A stretch of 64,000 nucleotides of DNA. Origin: Nonomuraea angiospora (GTDB lineage: Bacteria > Actinomycetota > Actinomycetes > Streptosporangiales > Streptosporangiaceae). Every line of letters starts with the position of its first letter. Position 1 is the stretch's first letter. The position numbers and the translations under genes are program-made. The notes under the pieces were generated by a model. The model made no database searches. It had not been told where the DNA came from and worked only from the letters and a program-made list of their open reading frames with translations. The stretch spans positions 6,572,001 to 6,636,000 of the forward strand of contig NZ_JADBEK010000001.1 in assembly GCF_014873145.1 (NCBI RefSeq). Direction: 5' to 3'. Positions 20,401 to 29,290 of the stretch are shown in pieces.

Positions 20401-20527
20401 GACCTCCTCAGGGTATCGGCTCCTCGCCCACCCAGCGCCCGGCGATTTGCACCCCTCCGCCCCTCGTCACACCCAACGGCACACCCACCCAGCCGCACGC
20501 ACGAACGACCCGCTCAGGGGTGTACGC

Positions 20528-21290
20528 CACATGGAGACCACATGGAGACCACATGGAGACGTCCCCGCCGCCGCGTAAGACGTCCTGCCGTCGTGGGAGA
20601 CGTCCGGTCGTCGTGGGAGAGGTCCCCTCGTCCCGTCGTCATGGGAGATCTCCCATCGCCATGGAAGACGTCCCAGCGCCAGGTAAGACGTCCGGTCGTC
20701 GTGGGAGACGTCCCCTCGTCCCGTCGTCACGGGAGATCTCCCATCGCCATGGAAGACGTCCCAGCGCCAGGTAAGACGTCCTGCCGCGGCGGAAGGCGTC
20801 CCGTCGTCCGGCCGCCTTGGGAGACGTCCCATCGCCCCGACGCTACGGGAAACCTCCTCCTATCCCCCGCAGGAGACATCCCATCGCCGGGTAAGACGTC
20901 TCGTCGCCGCGAGAGACGTCCCATCTCCCGTCGTCACGGGCGACCCTCCCATCGTCGCAGGAGACGTCCTATCGTCGCAGGAGACGTCCTGCCGCCGCGG
21001 AAGGCGTCCGTCGTCCGGTCGCCGTGGGAGGTCCCATCCTCCCGTGTTACGGAAGACCTCCGCCTATCCCCCGTGGGAGACGTCCCCTCGCCCCGTCGTC
21101 ACGGGCGACCTCCCATCGCTATAGGGAGACGTCGCATCGCCAGGTAAGACGTCCTGTCGCCGCGTCGCCACGGAAGATCTCCCGTCGCCGCGGGAGACGT
21201 CCCCATCGCCCCGTCGTGCGAGAGACGTCTCCTCGTCATGGGAGACGTCTTATCGCGAGGAGACGTCCGCTTCTCTATCGGTATCCATCG
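20528..21290. repeat. Large intergenic repeat field (11-, 22- and 88-bp periods), GACGTC-rich
   Basis: Three exact 11-bp units (CACATGGAGAC) at 20528-20560 lead into about 730 bp of degenerate ~22-bp units with cores such as GGGAGACGTCCC, GGGAGATCTCCC and GGTAAGACGTCC. Many cores are palindromic. Two nearly identical 88-bp blocks (20598-20685 and 20686-20773) show the higher-order period. It fills most of the divergent ABC-F/ispE gap. Open frames across it encode only Arg/Pro/Ser-rich repeats and have no ribosome site, so I do not call a gene. Confidence 0.85.
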
Positions 21291-21496
21291 CCGAAGGAGG
21301 CGCTCGTGTCGCGGCGAGGCAGCCGCGTCGCAGGAGACGCCCACGCCGCGATGAGGCAGCCGTTGCCGGAAACGTCTGTCGCGTTGTAGGGCCGGGCTCC
21401 GAGACTGCGGGTGAGGCCGCAGCGGTGGCCACTGGAACAGGGCAATCGGGAGGAAGGGGCAGGAGACGCTTGCTGGCAGATGAGGATCTGGGGCAA

Positions 21497-21604
21497 ATGT
21501 CTACGAACTTGACTCTGCGTGTTGATGAGTTGGGCGTTCGCGAGGTCATCTTTCGAGAACCGCATGTCAGGGCGGCGGGCCTCGATAACATCGAGTGTCC
21601 TTGA
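21497..21604 (+). CDS. Possible small ORF upstream of ispE (35 aa)
   Basis: Beyond the repeat field the sequence becomes less biased. A frame MSTNLTLRVDELGVREVIF... ends at TGA 21602-21604, 32 bp before ispE. The frame is open upstream to at least 21386, so the start is uncertain (GTG at 21425 possible). No domain is recognised and no good ribosome site is seen. It could be a remnant of a gene lost when ispE was separated from ksgA. Low certainty. Confidence 0.25.
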   Translation: MSTNLTLRVDELGVREVIFREPHVRAAGLDNIECP

Positions 21605-21636
21605 CCCCGGCAAGTGATGAGAGTGGCAGAAGATCG

Positions 21637-22539
21637 ATGAGTTCGGTGACCGTACGTGTGCCCGCGAAGGTCAACGTACAGCTTTCTGTCGGCCCGCTCC
21701 GGGAAGATGGCTACCACGACCTGGTCAACGTCTTCCACGCAGTATCGATCTTCGATGAGGTGGTAGCCAAGGAGTCCGAGTCGATCACCGTGGCGGTGAA
21801 CGGGAAGTGGTCCGACCAGGTGCCGACCGACGAGAGCAACCTGGCGATCCGGGCCGCTCGGGCGCTTGCCAAGCACGCGGGTCGCACGTACGGCGCCGAT
21901 CTGATCATCCAGAAGGACATCCCCGTGGCGGGCGGGATGGCGGGCGGCAGCGCCGACGCGGCCGGTGCGCTGGTGGCCTGCAATGAGCTGTGGGGTCTGG
22001 GGCTGCCGTTCGAAGACCTCATGGAGATCGCCGGCGATCTCGGCAGCGACGTCCCGTTCTCCCTGCTCGGGGGCACGGCGGTCGGCACCGGTCGCGGTGA
22101 GCAGTTGAGTGAGCTGCCCACCGGGGGCACGTTTCACTGGGTGTTCGCGTTGGCGGACGGCGGGCTCTCCACGGCCAGCGTCTACGCCGAGTGCGACCGG
22201 CTCAGGGCGGCCGAAGGGGCCGAGGTGCCCTGGCCTCAGCTGGACGACTCCCTGATCGAGGCGCTGGGCACGGGGGACGCGTACTCCCTGGGCGCTCATC
22301 TGAGCAATGACCTCCAGTCGGCCGCGCTCAGCCTGAGGCCGGAGCTGGCGACCACTCTGGACGCCGGCCGCCAGCACGGGGCCCTCGGCGCGATCGTCTC
22401 GGGGTCGGGCCCGACGTGCGCGTTCCTGGCCATCGACGCCCTCCACGCCCGTGACCTGGCCCTCAGCCTGACCACTACGGGCGCCGCGCACACGGCCGTA
22501 GCCGCCCACGGCCCGGTCCAGGGCGCCACCCTGGTCTGA
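21637..22539 (+). CDS. ispE: 4-diphosphocytidyl-2-C-methyl-D-erythritol kinase
   Basis: GHMP kinase of the MEP isoprenoid pathway, 300 aa. The N-terminus VTVRVPAKVNVQLSVGPLREDGYHDL holds the substrate motif. The ATP loop is PVAGGMAGGSADAAGAL, and the third GHMP motif is GAIVSGSGPTCAF. I start at MSSVTVRV (ATG 21637); an open frame begins 14 codons earlier without support. In relatives ispE follows rsmA directly; here it is on the opposite strand, about 3 kb away. Its last 24 bases are the first unit of a 62-bp repeat. Confidence 0.96.
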   Translation: MSSVTVRVPAKVNVQLSVGPLREDGYHDLVNVFHAVSIFDEVVAKESESITVAVNGKWSDQVPTDESNLAIRAARALAKHAGRTYGADLIIQKDIPVAGGMAGGSADAAGALVACNELWGLGLPFEDLMEIAGDLGSDVPFSLLGGTAVGTGRGEQLSELPTGGTFHWVFALADGGLSTASVYAECDRLRAAEGAEVPWPQLDDSLIEALGTGDAYSLGAHLSNDLQSAALSLRPELATTLDAGRQHGALGAIVSGSGPTCAFLAIDALHARDLALSLTTTGAAHTAVAAHGPVQGATLV

Positions 22540-22872
22540 TTCCTGTCCTCCCGCGTAGCGTTGGCGCCCATGGTCTCGTCCAGGACGCCACGCTGACCTG
22601 ATTCCCGTCCTCCGGCGTAGCGTTGGCGCCCCGTTGCCAGGACCAGGACGCCACCCTGGTCCGATCCCCGTCCTCCCGCGTAGCGTTGGCGCCCATGGTC
22701 TCGTCCAGGACGCCACGCTGACCTGATTCCCGTCCTCCCACGTAGCGACGGCACCCCATCCAGAGTGCTGCCCTGGTCTGATCCCCGTTCGACCGCGTAG
22801 CGTCGGCGCCCCACGGCCCAGGCCAGGACACCGCGCTGGTCTGGCTCTCGTCCTCCCGCGTAGCGTTGGTCT
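22516..22872. repeat. ~62-bp tandem repeat whose first unit is the ispE 3' end
   Basis: Unit starts: 22516 (coding, GTCCAGGGCGCCACCCTGG then TGA), 22578, 22641, 22703, ~22757 and 22821. Each has (GT)CCAGGACGCCACGCTG, a TGATTCC/CGATCCC segment, then CGTCCTCCCGCGTAGCG and TTGGCGCCC. Spacing is 62, 63, 62, ~54 and 64 bp. The unit at 22703 is almost identical to that at 22578, so higher-order copying is likely. No gene is supported between ispE and the arginase-family gene. Confidence 0.85.
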
Positions 22873-22925
22873 GCGGGGTATCGGTCTGACCAGCCGGTTT
22901 CCCGTGAGTGAGCGATGAGGCAGAG

Positions 22926-23783
22926 ATGACCAGGGAGGCCGTGGTGGACGTGACGGTGGTTGAGGTGGGGCAGTGGCGGGGGTCCGGGGCTCCTACGGCT
23001 GAGCGGCTGCGGGAAGGGGCGCGGTTGCTGGCCGAGATGGTGGGGGCGGCGGACCAGCGGGTTCGTGTCGAAGTTGATGACGATCTTCGTTCGACGGCTG
23101 TGAAGGTCCGTGCGGCGGTCGGGCAGGCTCAAGGTGGGCTCCTGGTCACCGTTGGCGGGGATTGCGGGGTTGAACTTGAGCCGGTTGCGGCAGCTCGGGA
23201 GCGGTACGGGGATCGGCTCGTTGTGGTCTGGTTCGATGCCCATGGGGATCTGAACACGCCTGAGTCGTCGCCTTCCGGGGCCTATCACGGGATGGTGCTG
23301 CGGGCGCTCACTGGGGAAGGGCCCGAGGGGCTGGTGGCTCGGGAGCCGGTGGCGCCTGGGCGGATCGTGCTTGTGGGAGTGCGGGACCTCGATTCGGGTG
23401 AGGCCGCCTTTGTCGAGGAGCACGGGGTCCGGCATCTTCCGGTGGTGGACGGCGCGGGGCTGGTCGCGGCGATCGAGGGCTGCGGTGCCGGGGCGCTCGG
23501 GGATGACGGCTCTGAGGGGCGGGAGCCTGTGGTCTACGTTCATATCGATCTCGATGTGCTCGATCCTCTGGTCTTCCGGAGTGTGGGGTGTCCTACGCCG
23601 GGCGGGCTGCAGCCTGATCAGTTGCTCTCGCTCGTCGCCACCGTTGCCGAGCGGTTCGAGGTGGCGGGGTTGGGACTCACGGAGTACGAGCCGTCCAGGC
23701 GGGAAGATCAGGAGTTGCTCTCCGGATTGGTCGGAGAGCTGGTCAAGGTCTGTGCTCAGCCCGGACGTACGACGCCGCGGTAG
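22926..23783 (+). CDS. Arginase/agmatinase-family (ureohydrolase) protein with His-to-Cys metal-site change
   Basis: 285 aa with the ureohydrolase fold. WFDAHGDLNT matches the DAHxD metal motif and VHIDLDVLDP the SxDxDxxDP motif. The first metal motif, normally GGDHS, reads GGDCGVE, so one Mn ligand His is Cys. The substrate is unknown; arginase, agmatinase or another guanidino hydrolase are possible. The ATG at 22926 has GAGG five bases upstream. The last 28 bp overlap the 3' end of the NlpC/P60 gene on the other strand. Confidence 0.85.
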   Translation: MTREAVVDVTVVEVGQWRGSGAPTAERLREGARLLAEMVGAADQRVRVEVDDDLRSTAVKVRAAVGQAQGGLLVTVGGDCGVELEPVAAARERYGDRLVVVWFDAHGDLNTPESSPSGAYHGMVLRALTGEGPEGLVAREPVAPGRIVLVGVRDLDSGEAAFVEEHGVRHLPVVDGAGLVAAIEGCGAGALGDDGSEGREPVVYVHIDLDVLDPLVFRSVGCPTPGGLQPDQLLSLVATVAERFEVAGLGLTEYEPSRREDQELLSGLVGELVKVCAQPGRTTPR

Positions 23784-24469
23784 GCGGAGCGGAAGTACGG
23801 CGAGGCGAGGAAGTTGGTCTTTCTGACCACGTCGCCGGTTCTGGGGGCGTGGATCATGAGGCCGTCCCGCAGGAACAGGGCCACGTGGGTCGGGTCGCCC
23901 GTGCCGCCGCCGAAGAAGACCAGGTCTCCTGTGCGTCGCGCGCGGAACGGGATCCTGCGGCCCTGGCGGAACTGGGCGCCGGTGTAGTGGCTGAGGGTGA
24001 TGCCGGCCTTGGACCAGGCGTAGAGGGTCAGGCCGCTGCAGTCGAAGCCCCTTGTGCCGGCGCCCCTTCCGATGCCGATGGTGGGGCCTTTCGCTGAGCC
24101 GCCGCCCCAGGAGAAGGAGACTCCCAATTGGTTTAGGGCGGCTGTGGCGGCGATCTGGCCCCTGGTCAGGCTCTTTGTCGCCCTGCCGCCTGTGGTGCGC
24201 AGGAGTGATTCGAGGTCGGTTGTGGGATCCGTGATCCTGCCGATTGAGGCGCGTTGAAGGGGCTCGGCTTCGGGGTTGATGGCCAGGGTTGTGGGTTGGG
24301 GTGGGGTTGCCGTGGGTTGGGCTGAGGTCGGGTGGGTGGTCAGGGTCCTGGGTTGGGGTCGGGTCGTTGCGGCTTGGGCTGAGGTCGGGTGGGCGGCCAG
24401 GACTGCGATGAGCTCGCCGAAGAGGATGCCGCCGAGGGTGAGCCTGAGGAAGGTGGCAAGGGTGATCAT
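23756..24469 (-). CDS. Secreted NlpC/P60 peptidoglycan hydrolase
   Basis: 237 aa. N-terminal hydrophobic signal segment (LATFLRLTLGGILFGELIAVLAAHPTSAQA) and a low-complexity Pro/Thr linker with TTRPQPRTLTTHPTSAQP-type repeats. The C-terminal NlpC/P60 domain has FDCSGL (catalytic Cys) and THVALF (catalytic His). It should cut the peptide stem of cell-wall peptidoglycan. The start ATG has GGAGG at ideal spacing. It is tail-to-tail with the arginase-family gene (28-bp overlap). Confidence 0.92.
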   Translation of the reverse strand: MITLATFLRLTLGGILFGELIAVLAAHPTSAQAATTRPQPRTLTTHPTSAQPTATPPQPTTLAINPEAEPLQRASIGRITDPTTDLESLLRTTGGRATKSLTRGQIAATAALNQLGVSFSWGGGSAKGPTIGIGRGAGTRGFDCSGLTLYAWSKAGITLSHYTGAQFRQGRRIPFRARRTGDLVFFGGGTGDPTHVALFLRDGLMIHAPRTGDVVRKTNFLASPYFRSAYRGVVRPG

Positions 24470-25327
24470 GGTGGCCTCCTGACCGTGTGGTGGTTGTGGA
24501 GGCCAGGATCATTCGGTGGCGGGAGGTGGGGTTGGACCGAGCGCGGTTCTGTGGAAAACGGGAGGCCGGGTGGGTGGAGCTGTGGACAAGGGCGTTGAGC
24601 CGGCACCGTAGGGGGTAGCGTCCGGCGCGGTAGGAAGCAAGCGGCGTCCGGCACGGTCGGAAGGGCGCGCCGCGGGTCATGGGAAGGGGCGCCAGGCGGA
24701 AGCGCAGGTGGGGGCGGCGTGGGCACCGCAGGGTACCCGTCCGGAAGGGTGAGGTGGGATGCCAGCCCGGAGGCGGGCCAGAGCACCGGCCCGGGAGGGG
24801 CGAGGTGGGGCACCCCGGTGGAAGGGTGAGGTGGGGTGCTGGCCCGGGGGTGGGGCAGAGCCCCCGGTCGGAGGCGAGGTGAGGCCCCCGATCGGAGGAC
24901 GAGGCGGAGCACCGGCCGGAGGCGTGCACCGACTGGGGGCGAGCATCGGCCAGCGGGCGAGATGGGGCATCGGCCGGCAGGGGTGAACCGGCCGGTCGGG
25001 GTAAACCGGCCGGTCGGGGTGAACCGGCCGGTCGGGGTGAACCGGCCGGTCGGGGGGTTTACCAGCCAGGAGGGGGTGTACCGGCGCGAGGGGGTGTACC
25101 GGCGCGAGGGGGTGTACCGGCCGGGGGCGGGCACCGGCCAGAGGGAGAGGTAGGCCACCGGCCGGGAGCGGAGCGCACCGGCTGGGAGGGTGGGCCGGGG
25201 CACCGGCCGGGGGCACCGGTCAGAGGGCGAGGTAGGGGACCGGCCGGGAGCGGGGCGCAGCGGCCGGGAGGGTGGGCCGGGGCACCGATCGGGAGGGTGG
25301 GCCGGGAGGTGAGATGGGGGTGGTGGG
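24470..25327. repeat. GC-rich repeat field with exact 18-bp tandem core
   Basis: This 858-bp gap between two minus-strand genes holds no supportable gene. From about 24640 it is made of degenerate units around CACCGGCCGGGAGGG and GAGGTGGGG. The clearest core is four 18-bp units, GTGAACCGGCCGGTCGGG, at 24983-25054 (the second has one change). Three units of GTGTACCGGCGCGAGGGG type follow at 25076-25129. There are no spacers, so it is not a CRISPR array. Open frames through it encode only Gly/Pro/Arg repeats. Confidence 0.85.
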
Positions 25328-26170
25328 TTAGGGTTTGCGTTCGGCTATGCGGGCGAAGGATGTGATGTCCAGTTGCTCCCCGCGAGCCGACGGGTCCACG
25401 CCGGCCCCCCTCAGCGCCTCCTCCGCCTGGGCCGCGCTGCCCGCCCATCCCGCCAGGGCCGCGCGCAGGGTCTTTCTGCGTTGGGCGAAGGCGGCGTCCA
25501 CCACCGCGAAGACCTCCTTGCGGGACGCGGTCGTCGTGGGCGGCTCGCGGCGTGCCAGGGAGACGAGGCCGGAATCGACGTTGGGGACGGGCCAGAAGAC
25601 GGTGCGGCCGACCGGGCCGGCGCGGCGTACGTCGGCGTACCAGGCGGCCTTGACCGACGGCACCCCGTACACCTTCGAGCCGGGGCCGGCGGCGAGGCGG
25701 TCGGCGACCTCCGATTGGACCATGACCAGGCCCTTGCGCAGGGACGGGAGGACCTCGAGAAGGTGGAGCACCACCGGGACGGCCACGTTGTAGGGGAGGT
25801 TGGCGACGAGGGCGGTGGGGGTGAATCCGGACAGATCGTCCGGGGTGATCTTCATGGCGTCCGCGTTCACGACCGTGAGCTTGTCGAGCCCGCCACGGTC
25901 TGCCACCGTGAGGGGGAGCTGGGCCGCCAGCACCGGGTCGATCTCGACCGCCACCACGTGTGCGGCGGAGGGCAGGAGGGCGAGGGTGAGCGAGCCGAGG
26001 CCCGGCCCCACCTCGATGACCACGTCGTTCTCCGAGAGGTCGGCCACGCGGACGATGCGCCGGACGGTCCCTGCGTCGATCACGAAGTTCTGGCCAAGCT
26101 TTTTTGTCGGACGAAGATCTAGCTTGTCCGCCAAAATACGTATTTCTGCAGGGCCCAACAGCCTCATCAT
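25328..26170 (-). CDS. rsmA: 16S rRNA (adenine1518-N6/adenine1519-N6)-dimethyltransferase (KsgA)
   Basis: Dimethylates the two adenines in the 3'-terminal hairpin of 16S rRNA. It has 280 aa. [18 protein letters not shown] is the N-terminal signature, [16 protein letters not shown] the SAM motif, and [13 protein letters not shown] the N-L-P-Y catalytic motif. I start at MMRLLGPAE, where family homology begins; an ATG six codons earlier is possible, and longer extensions run into the divergent kinase gene. No clear ribosome site is seen. In relatives it sits between rpf and ispE. Confidence 0.94.
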   Translation of the reverse strand: MMRLLGPAEIRILADKLDLRPTKKLGQNFVIDAGTVRRIVRVADLSENDVVIEVGPGLGSLTLALLPSAAHVVAVEIDPVLAAQLPLTVADRGGLDKLTVVNADAMKITPDDLSGFTPTALVANLPYNVAVPVVLHLLEVLPSLRKGLVMVQSEVADRLAAGPGSKVYGVPSVKAAWYADVRRAGPVGRTVFWPVPNVDSGLVSLARREPPTTTASRKEVFAVVDAAFAQRRKTLRAALAGWAGSAAQAEEALRGAGVDPSARGEQLDITSFARIAERKP

Positions 26171-26234
26171 CCAACCAGTCTCTCGCATCGAAGAACCATC
26201 GATGGCGCTTGGGGAGACCAAAGGAGAGGATGGC

Positions 26235-28103
26235 GTGGAACAGGAAGGGACGTCCCTCATGGAGCCAACGGGCGCCGCGCCGCTCCGCCCGACGGACTTG
26301 CGGGAGATCGGACCGTACCGGCTGCTCGGCCGGCTCGGCGAGGGCGGGATGGGAACCGTGTTCCTCGCACGGGCACCGACGGGTCGATTCGTCGCGCTCA
26401 AGGTCGTCAAGGCGGAGTTCGCCAACCAGGAGGGGTTCGCGGCCAGGTTCCATGCGGAGGTCGAGAACGCTCGCCGGGTGGCGTCGTTCTGCACCGCCCA
26501 GGTGCTGGACAACGGCAACACCGGGGACGGACGTCCGTACATGGTGACCGAGTACATCGCGGGCACCCCGCTCTCGGATCAGATCGCGAAGTACGGCGCT
26601 CTCGAACCGGGGCCGCTGCACGGCGTCGCGCTGGGGGTCGCGGCGGCGCTGGCGGCGATCCACGTGGCCGGGCTCGTGCACAGAGACCTGAAACCGGCGA
26701 ACGTGATCCTGTCGTTGTCGGGGCCCAGGGTGATCGACTTCGGCATCGCGCGGGCGCTCGACCGGGAGACCGGGTTCACGCTCTCCGGCGAACTGCTGGG
26801 CAGCCCTGGATGGTGGGCCCCGGAGCAGGTGCGCGGCGAGGTGGTCAGTCCGGCGGCCGACATCTTCGCCTGGGGCTGCCTGGTGGCGTACGCGGGCAAC
26901 GGACGGCACCCGTTCGGCCGCGGCGACCCCATCACGCTGGCCACGCGCGTGCTGAACGCCCCGCCCGAGCTGGGCGTGCTGCCCGCGCCGCTCAACGAGT
27001 TAGTACGGCGGGCCACCTCCATGGACCCCACCGTGCGCCCGTCGGCGCAGGATCTCCTGCTCGCCCTGGTGGGAGGCAGTACGCCGGCGCGCCCCGCCGA
27101 TCCGCCCACCTTGGTCGCGACCGAGATGCTCAACGAATGGCAGCCGCCGCAGAATGTCGTGGATGAGCCGGATATCACGGCTACTTTCACGACGCCGCCG
27201 CCGAGCGATGCCACCGGTAGGAATCCCAATGTCTCGGGCAGCAGCCAGAGCAGCCCTGGCGCGCCCAGCGTGCCGGGTGTCTCCCCCAGTGTGCCGGGTT
27301 CGTTCGGGAATGCGGGCGGCGTGCCCTCTCAGCCGTCGGTCGACGAGCTGGCGCGCAGGGAGGAGGAAGCCGCCAGGGAAGAGTTCGCGCGCTGGGAGGC
27401 GCAGGCGCGGCAGCGGGAGCAGGCTCAGGCCGAAGCCCTGGCCAAGAAGAAGGAGGAGCAGGCTCGCTCGCGCGGGTCGGACGCTCCGGTGCAGCTGCGG
27501 CAGGGCAGCCTGCCCGGCACCGACACCCGTCCGCCCGAAACCCTGGCGGGCGACGGCGAACCCGACACCCTCGGCGGCTCCAGGACGAAGGGCACCCGGT
27601 GGCTCATCGCCGCCGTGGCCGCCGTGCTGGCCATCGTCGTGACGGTGGCCGTACTGATCATCACCTCCGCCCGCAACCCGGCCACCACGGCCGCCCCCGG
27701 CACCCCGTCCCAGACGACCGGCACCACCGGCCCGAACGACGTGGGCCGCCGTTTCGCGCTGGGCGCCAACTTCGACGACCCCGTCGCGATCGTCGCGTCG
27801 GCGCCGGAGTGCGGGCTGAAGGAGTACGAGGGCAAGAGCGCGACCCAGGGCCAGCTCTGCGTGATCCGCTGGACGATGCTCAACCCCGGCGGCGAGCGCA
27901 GGCAGCTGGTCCAGCCCGTCGTCACCATGGTCGACGACCGGGGCGGCGAACACGACCCGGCCGCCCTCACCCTGCCCCCGGCCATCCTGCCGGGCGGGCG
28001 GGTGGACAGCGCGTTCGTGTTCGACCTGGCGATGTACCGCAAACCCGTGAAGCTGACGGCGACCATGCTCGAGAACGGCAAGCAGATCGAGGTCGCGCTG
28101 TGA
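26235..28103 (+). CDS. Membrane Ser/Thr protein kinase with extracellular DUF4352-like domain
   Basis: 622 aa. PASTA-less PknB-type kinase domain (residues ~25-285) with GEGGMGTVF (P-loop), VALKVV (Lys), [10 protein letters not shown] (catalytic loop), DFGIAR and a WAPEQ activation segment. A low-complexity Pro/Ser and coiled-coil Glu/Arg/Ala linker follows. One membrane span lies at ~456-478 ([21 protein letters not shown]). A ~120-aa outer domain contains a Cys pair ([15 protein letters not shown]), resembling DUF4352. The GTG at 26235 has GGAGAGG five bases upstream; ATGs at 26202 or 26260 are alternatives. It is coupled to the FG-GAP gene (TGATG). Confidence 0.92.
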   Translation: MEQEGTSLMEPTGAAPLRPTDLREIGPYRLLGRLGEGGMGTVFLARAPTGRFVALKVVKAEFANQEGFAARFHAEVENARRVASFCTAQVLDNGNTGDGRPYMVTEYIAGTPLSDQIAKYGALEPGPLHGVALGVAAALAAIHVAGLVHRDLKPANVILSLSGPRVIDFGIARALDRETGFTLSGELLGSPGWWAPEQVRGEVVSPAADIFAWGCLVAYAGNGRHPFGRGDPITLATRVLNAPPELGVLPAPLNELVRRATSMDPTVRPSAQDLLLALVGGSTPARPADPPTLVATEMLNEWQPPQNVVDEPDITATFTTPPPSDATGRNPNVSGSSQSSPGAPSVPGVSPSVPGSFGNAGGVPSQPSVDELARREEEAAREEFARWEAQARQREQAQAEALAKKKEEQARSRGSDAPVQLRQGSLPGTDTRPPETLAGDGEPDTLGGSRTKGTRWLIAAVAAVLAIVVTVAVLIITSARNPATTAAPGTPSQTTGTTGPNDVGRRFALGANFDDPVAIVASAPECGLKEYEGKSATQGQLCVIRWTMLNPGGERRQLVQPVVTMVDDRGGEHDPAALTLPPAILPGGRVDSAFVFDLAMYRKPVKLTATMLENGKQIEVAL

Positions 28104-29290
28104 TGATCCGATCCGCGCTCATCGCGCTCATGCTCGCGACGGGGACGCCGCTCATGCACACCGGCGCGGCGGCCTGTGCCGGAGCCGCCGACTTCGACGG
28201 TGACGGCGTGGACGACGTCGCCGTGGGCGACCCGTTCGCGGACGACCAGAAGGGCTCGGTGAGCGTGCTGTCGGGCGACAAGGTCATCCCCGTCACCGTT
28301 CCCGACCTGGCCAGGGGCGATGCCTTCGGCTGGTCCGTACGGCTGGCCAAGGTCGACGCCGACGCCTGCGCCGACCTGGTGATCGGCGCGCCGTACGCGG
28401 ACGTGGACGGCGCCGAGGACGCCGGCGCCGCGTACGTCGTCTACGGCGGCGGCGCCACGCCTCCCCAGCGGCTGACCGCGGACCGGCCACAGCGGTTCGC
28501 GCACTTCGGCTGGTCGCTGGCCGCGCGCGGCGACCTGGTGGCGATCGGGGCGCCGTACGAGGACGAGGGGCAGCTCCCCGACGCGGGCGCGCTCTACGTG
28601 CGCAAGGGCACCGGCCAGCTGCGCAGGATCAGCCAGGAGTCCGACGATGTGCGGGGAAACAGCGAGGTCGGCGACCAGTTCGGCTGGTCGATGGCGTTCG
28701 GGCCGAAGAACGAGCTGGTCGTCGGCGTCCCGTACGAGAACGACGACGGCGCCGGCCGCCAGATCGAGACCGGCAAGATCGACTCGGGCTCGGTGGTCTT
28801 CATCGACGACGTGCTCGCGTCCAAGCTCACGTCGTTCAAGCTGGACTCGCCGACGGACGTCTCCGGCGACCGGTTCGGCTACTCGGTGGTGTACGGCGAG
28901 GGCTCCGGCTACGCGGTGAGCTCTCCCGGCCCCGGCTACGTGCAGCTGCTCGACCCCGGCAGGAAGCCGACGCGGAGGGTGACGCAGGGGGGCAAGCAGG
29001 CGTTCGGGTTCTCGATGGCGGCGTCGGCGGACGGCAGGCTGGCCATCGGCGCCCCGTACGGGGGCGGTGTCCGGGTGGTCTCCTGGAAGAACGCGGCCGA
29101 GGATCGGCAGCTCGCGACCGGCGACGGGCTGTCCGGGTGGTCGGTGGCCTTCAGCGGCAACAAGCTGTTCGTGGGGCAGCCGGACGCGCGGCCGTACGGG
29201 AGGGTGGCGGTGGCCGGGCGGAACGCCGAGACGCTCCAGCCGATCCAGCCGTCCAAGGGCGCGGACTTCGGGGTGTCCCTATCGGGATGA
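28103..29290 (+). CDS. Secreted FG-GAP (integrin-alpha-like) beta-propeller protein
   Basis: 395 aa with a signal peptide ([24 protein letters not shown]). About seven FG-GAP blades are readable: DFDGDGVDDVAVGDP, FGWSV..VIGAPYAD, FGWSL..AIGAPYE, FGWSM..VVGVPYE, FGYSV, FGFSM..AIGAPYG and GWSV..FVGQPDA. DxDGDG is the Ca2+ loop. Such propellers bind proteins or ligands outside the cell. The ATG shares a base with the kinase stop, so the kinase and propeller are co-translated. A sensor or ligand role for the kinase ectodomain is inference. It overlaps the Rpf-like gene tail by 12 bp. Confidence 0.9.
   Translation: MIRSALIALMLATGTPLMHTGAAACAGAADFDGDGVDDVAVGDPFADDQKGSVSVLSGDKVIPVTVPDLARGDAFGWSVRLAKVDADACADLVIGAPYADVDGAEDAGAAYVVYGGGATPPQRLTADRPQRFAHFGWSLAARGDLVAIGAPYEDEGQLPDAGALYVRKGTGQLRRISQESDDVRGNSEVGDQFGWSMAFGPKNELVVGVPYENDDGAGRQIETGKIDSGSVVFIDDVLASKLTSFKLDSPTDVSGDRFGYSVVYGEGSGYAVSSPGPGYVQLLDPGRKPTRRVTQGGKQAFGFSMAASADGRLAIGAPYGGGVRVVSWKNAAEDRQLATGDGLSGWSVAFSGNKLFVGQPDARPYGRVAVAGRNAETLQPIQPSKGADFGVSLSG

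Noticed and set aside
22296..24929. 877-codon open frame on the minus strand
   Set aside because: It crosses ispE antisense, the ispE repeat array, the arginase-family gene antisense, NlpC/P60 out of frame and part of the 18-bp repeat field; no protein character, only Pro/Arg/His-rich text.
24983..25129. CRISPR array
   Set aside because: The 18-bp units are head-to-tail without unique spacers, and no cas genes are nearby.
25059..26909. 616-codon minus-strand frame around ksgA
   Set aside because: Wrong frame relative to rsmA, whose own frame contains all family motifs; the rest is repeat DNA and antisense of the kinase.
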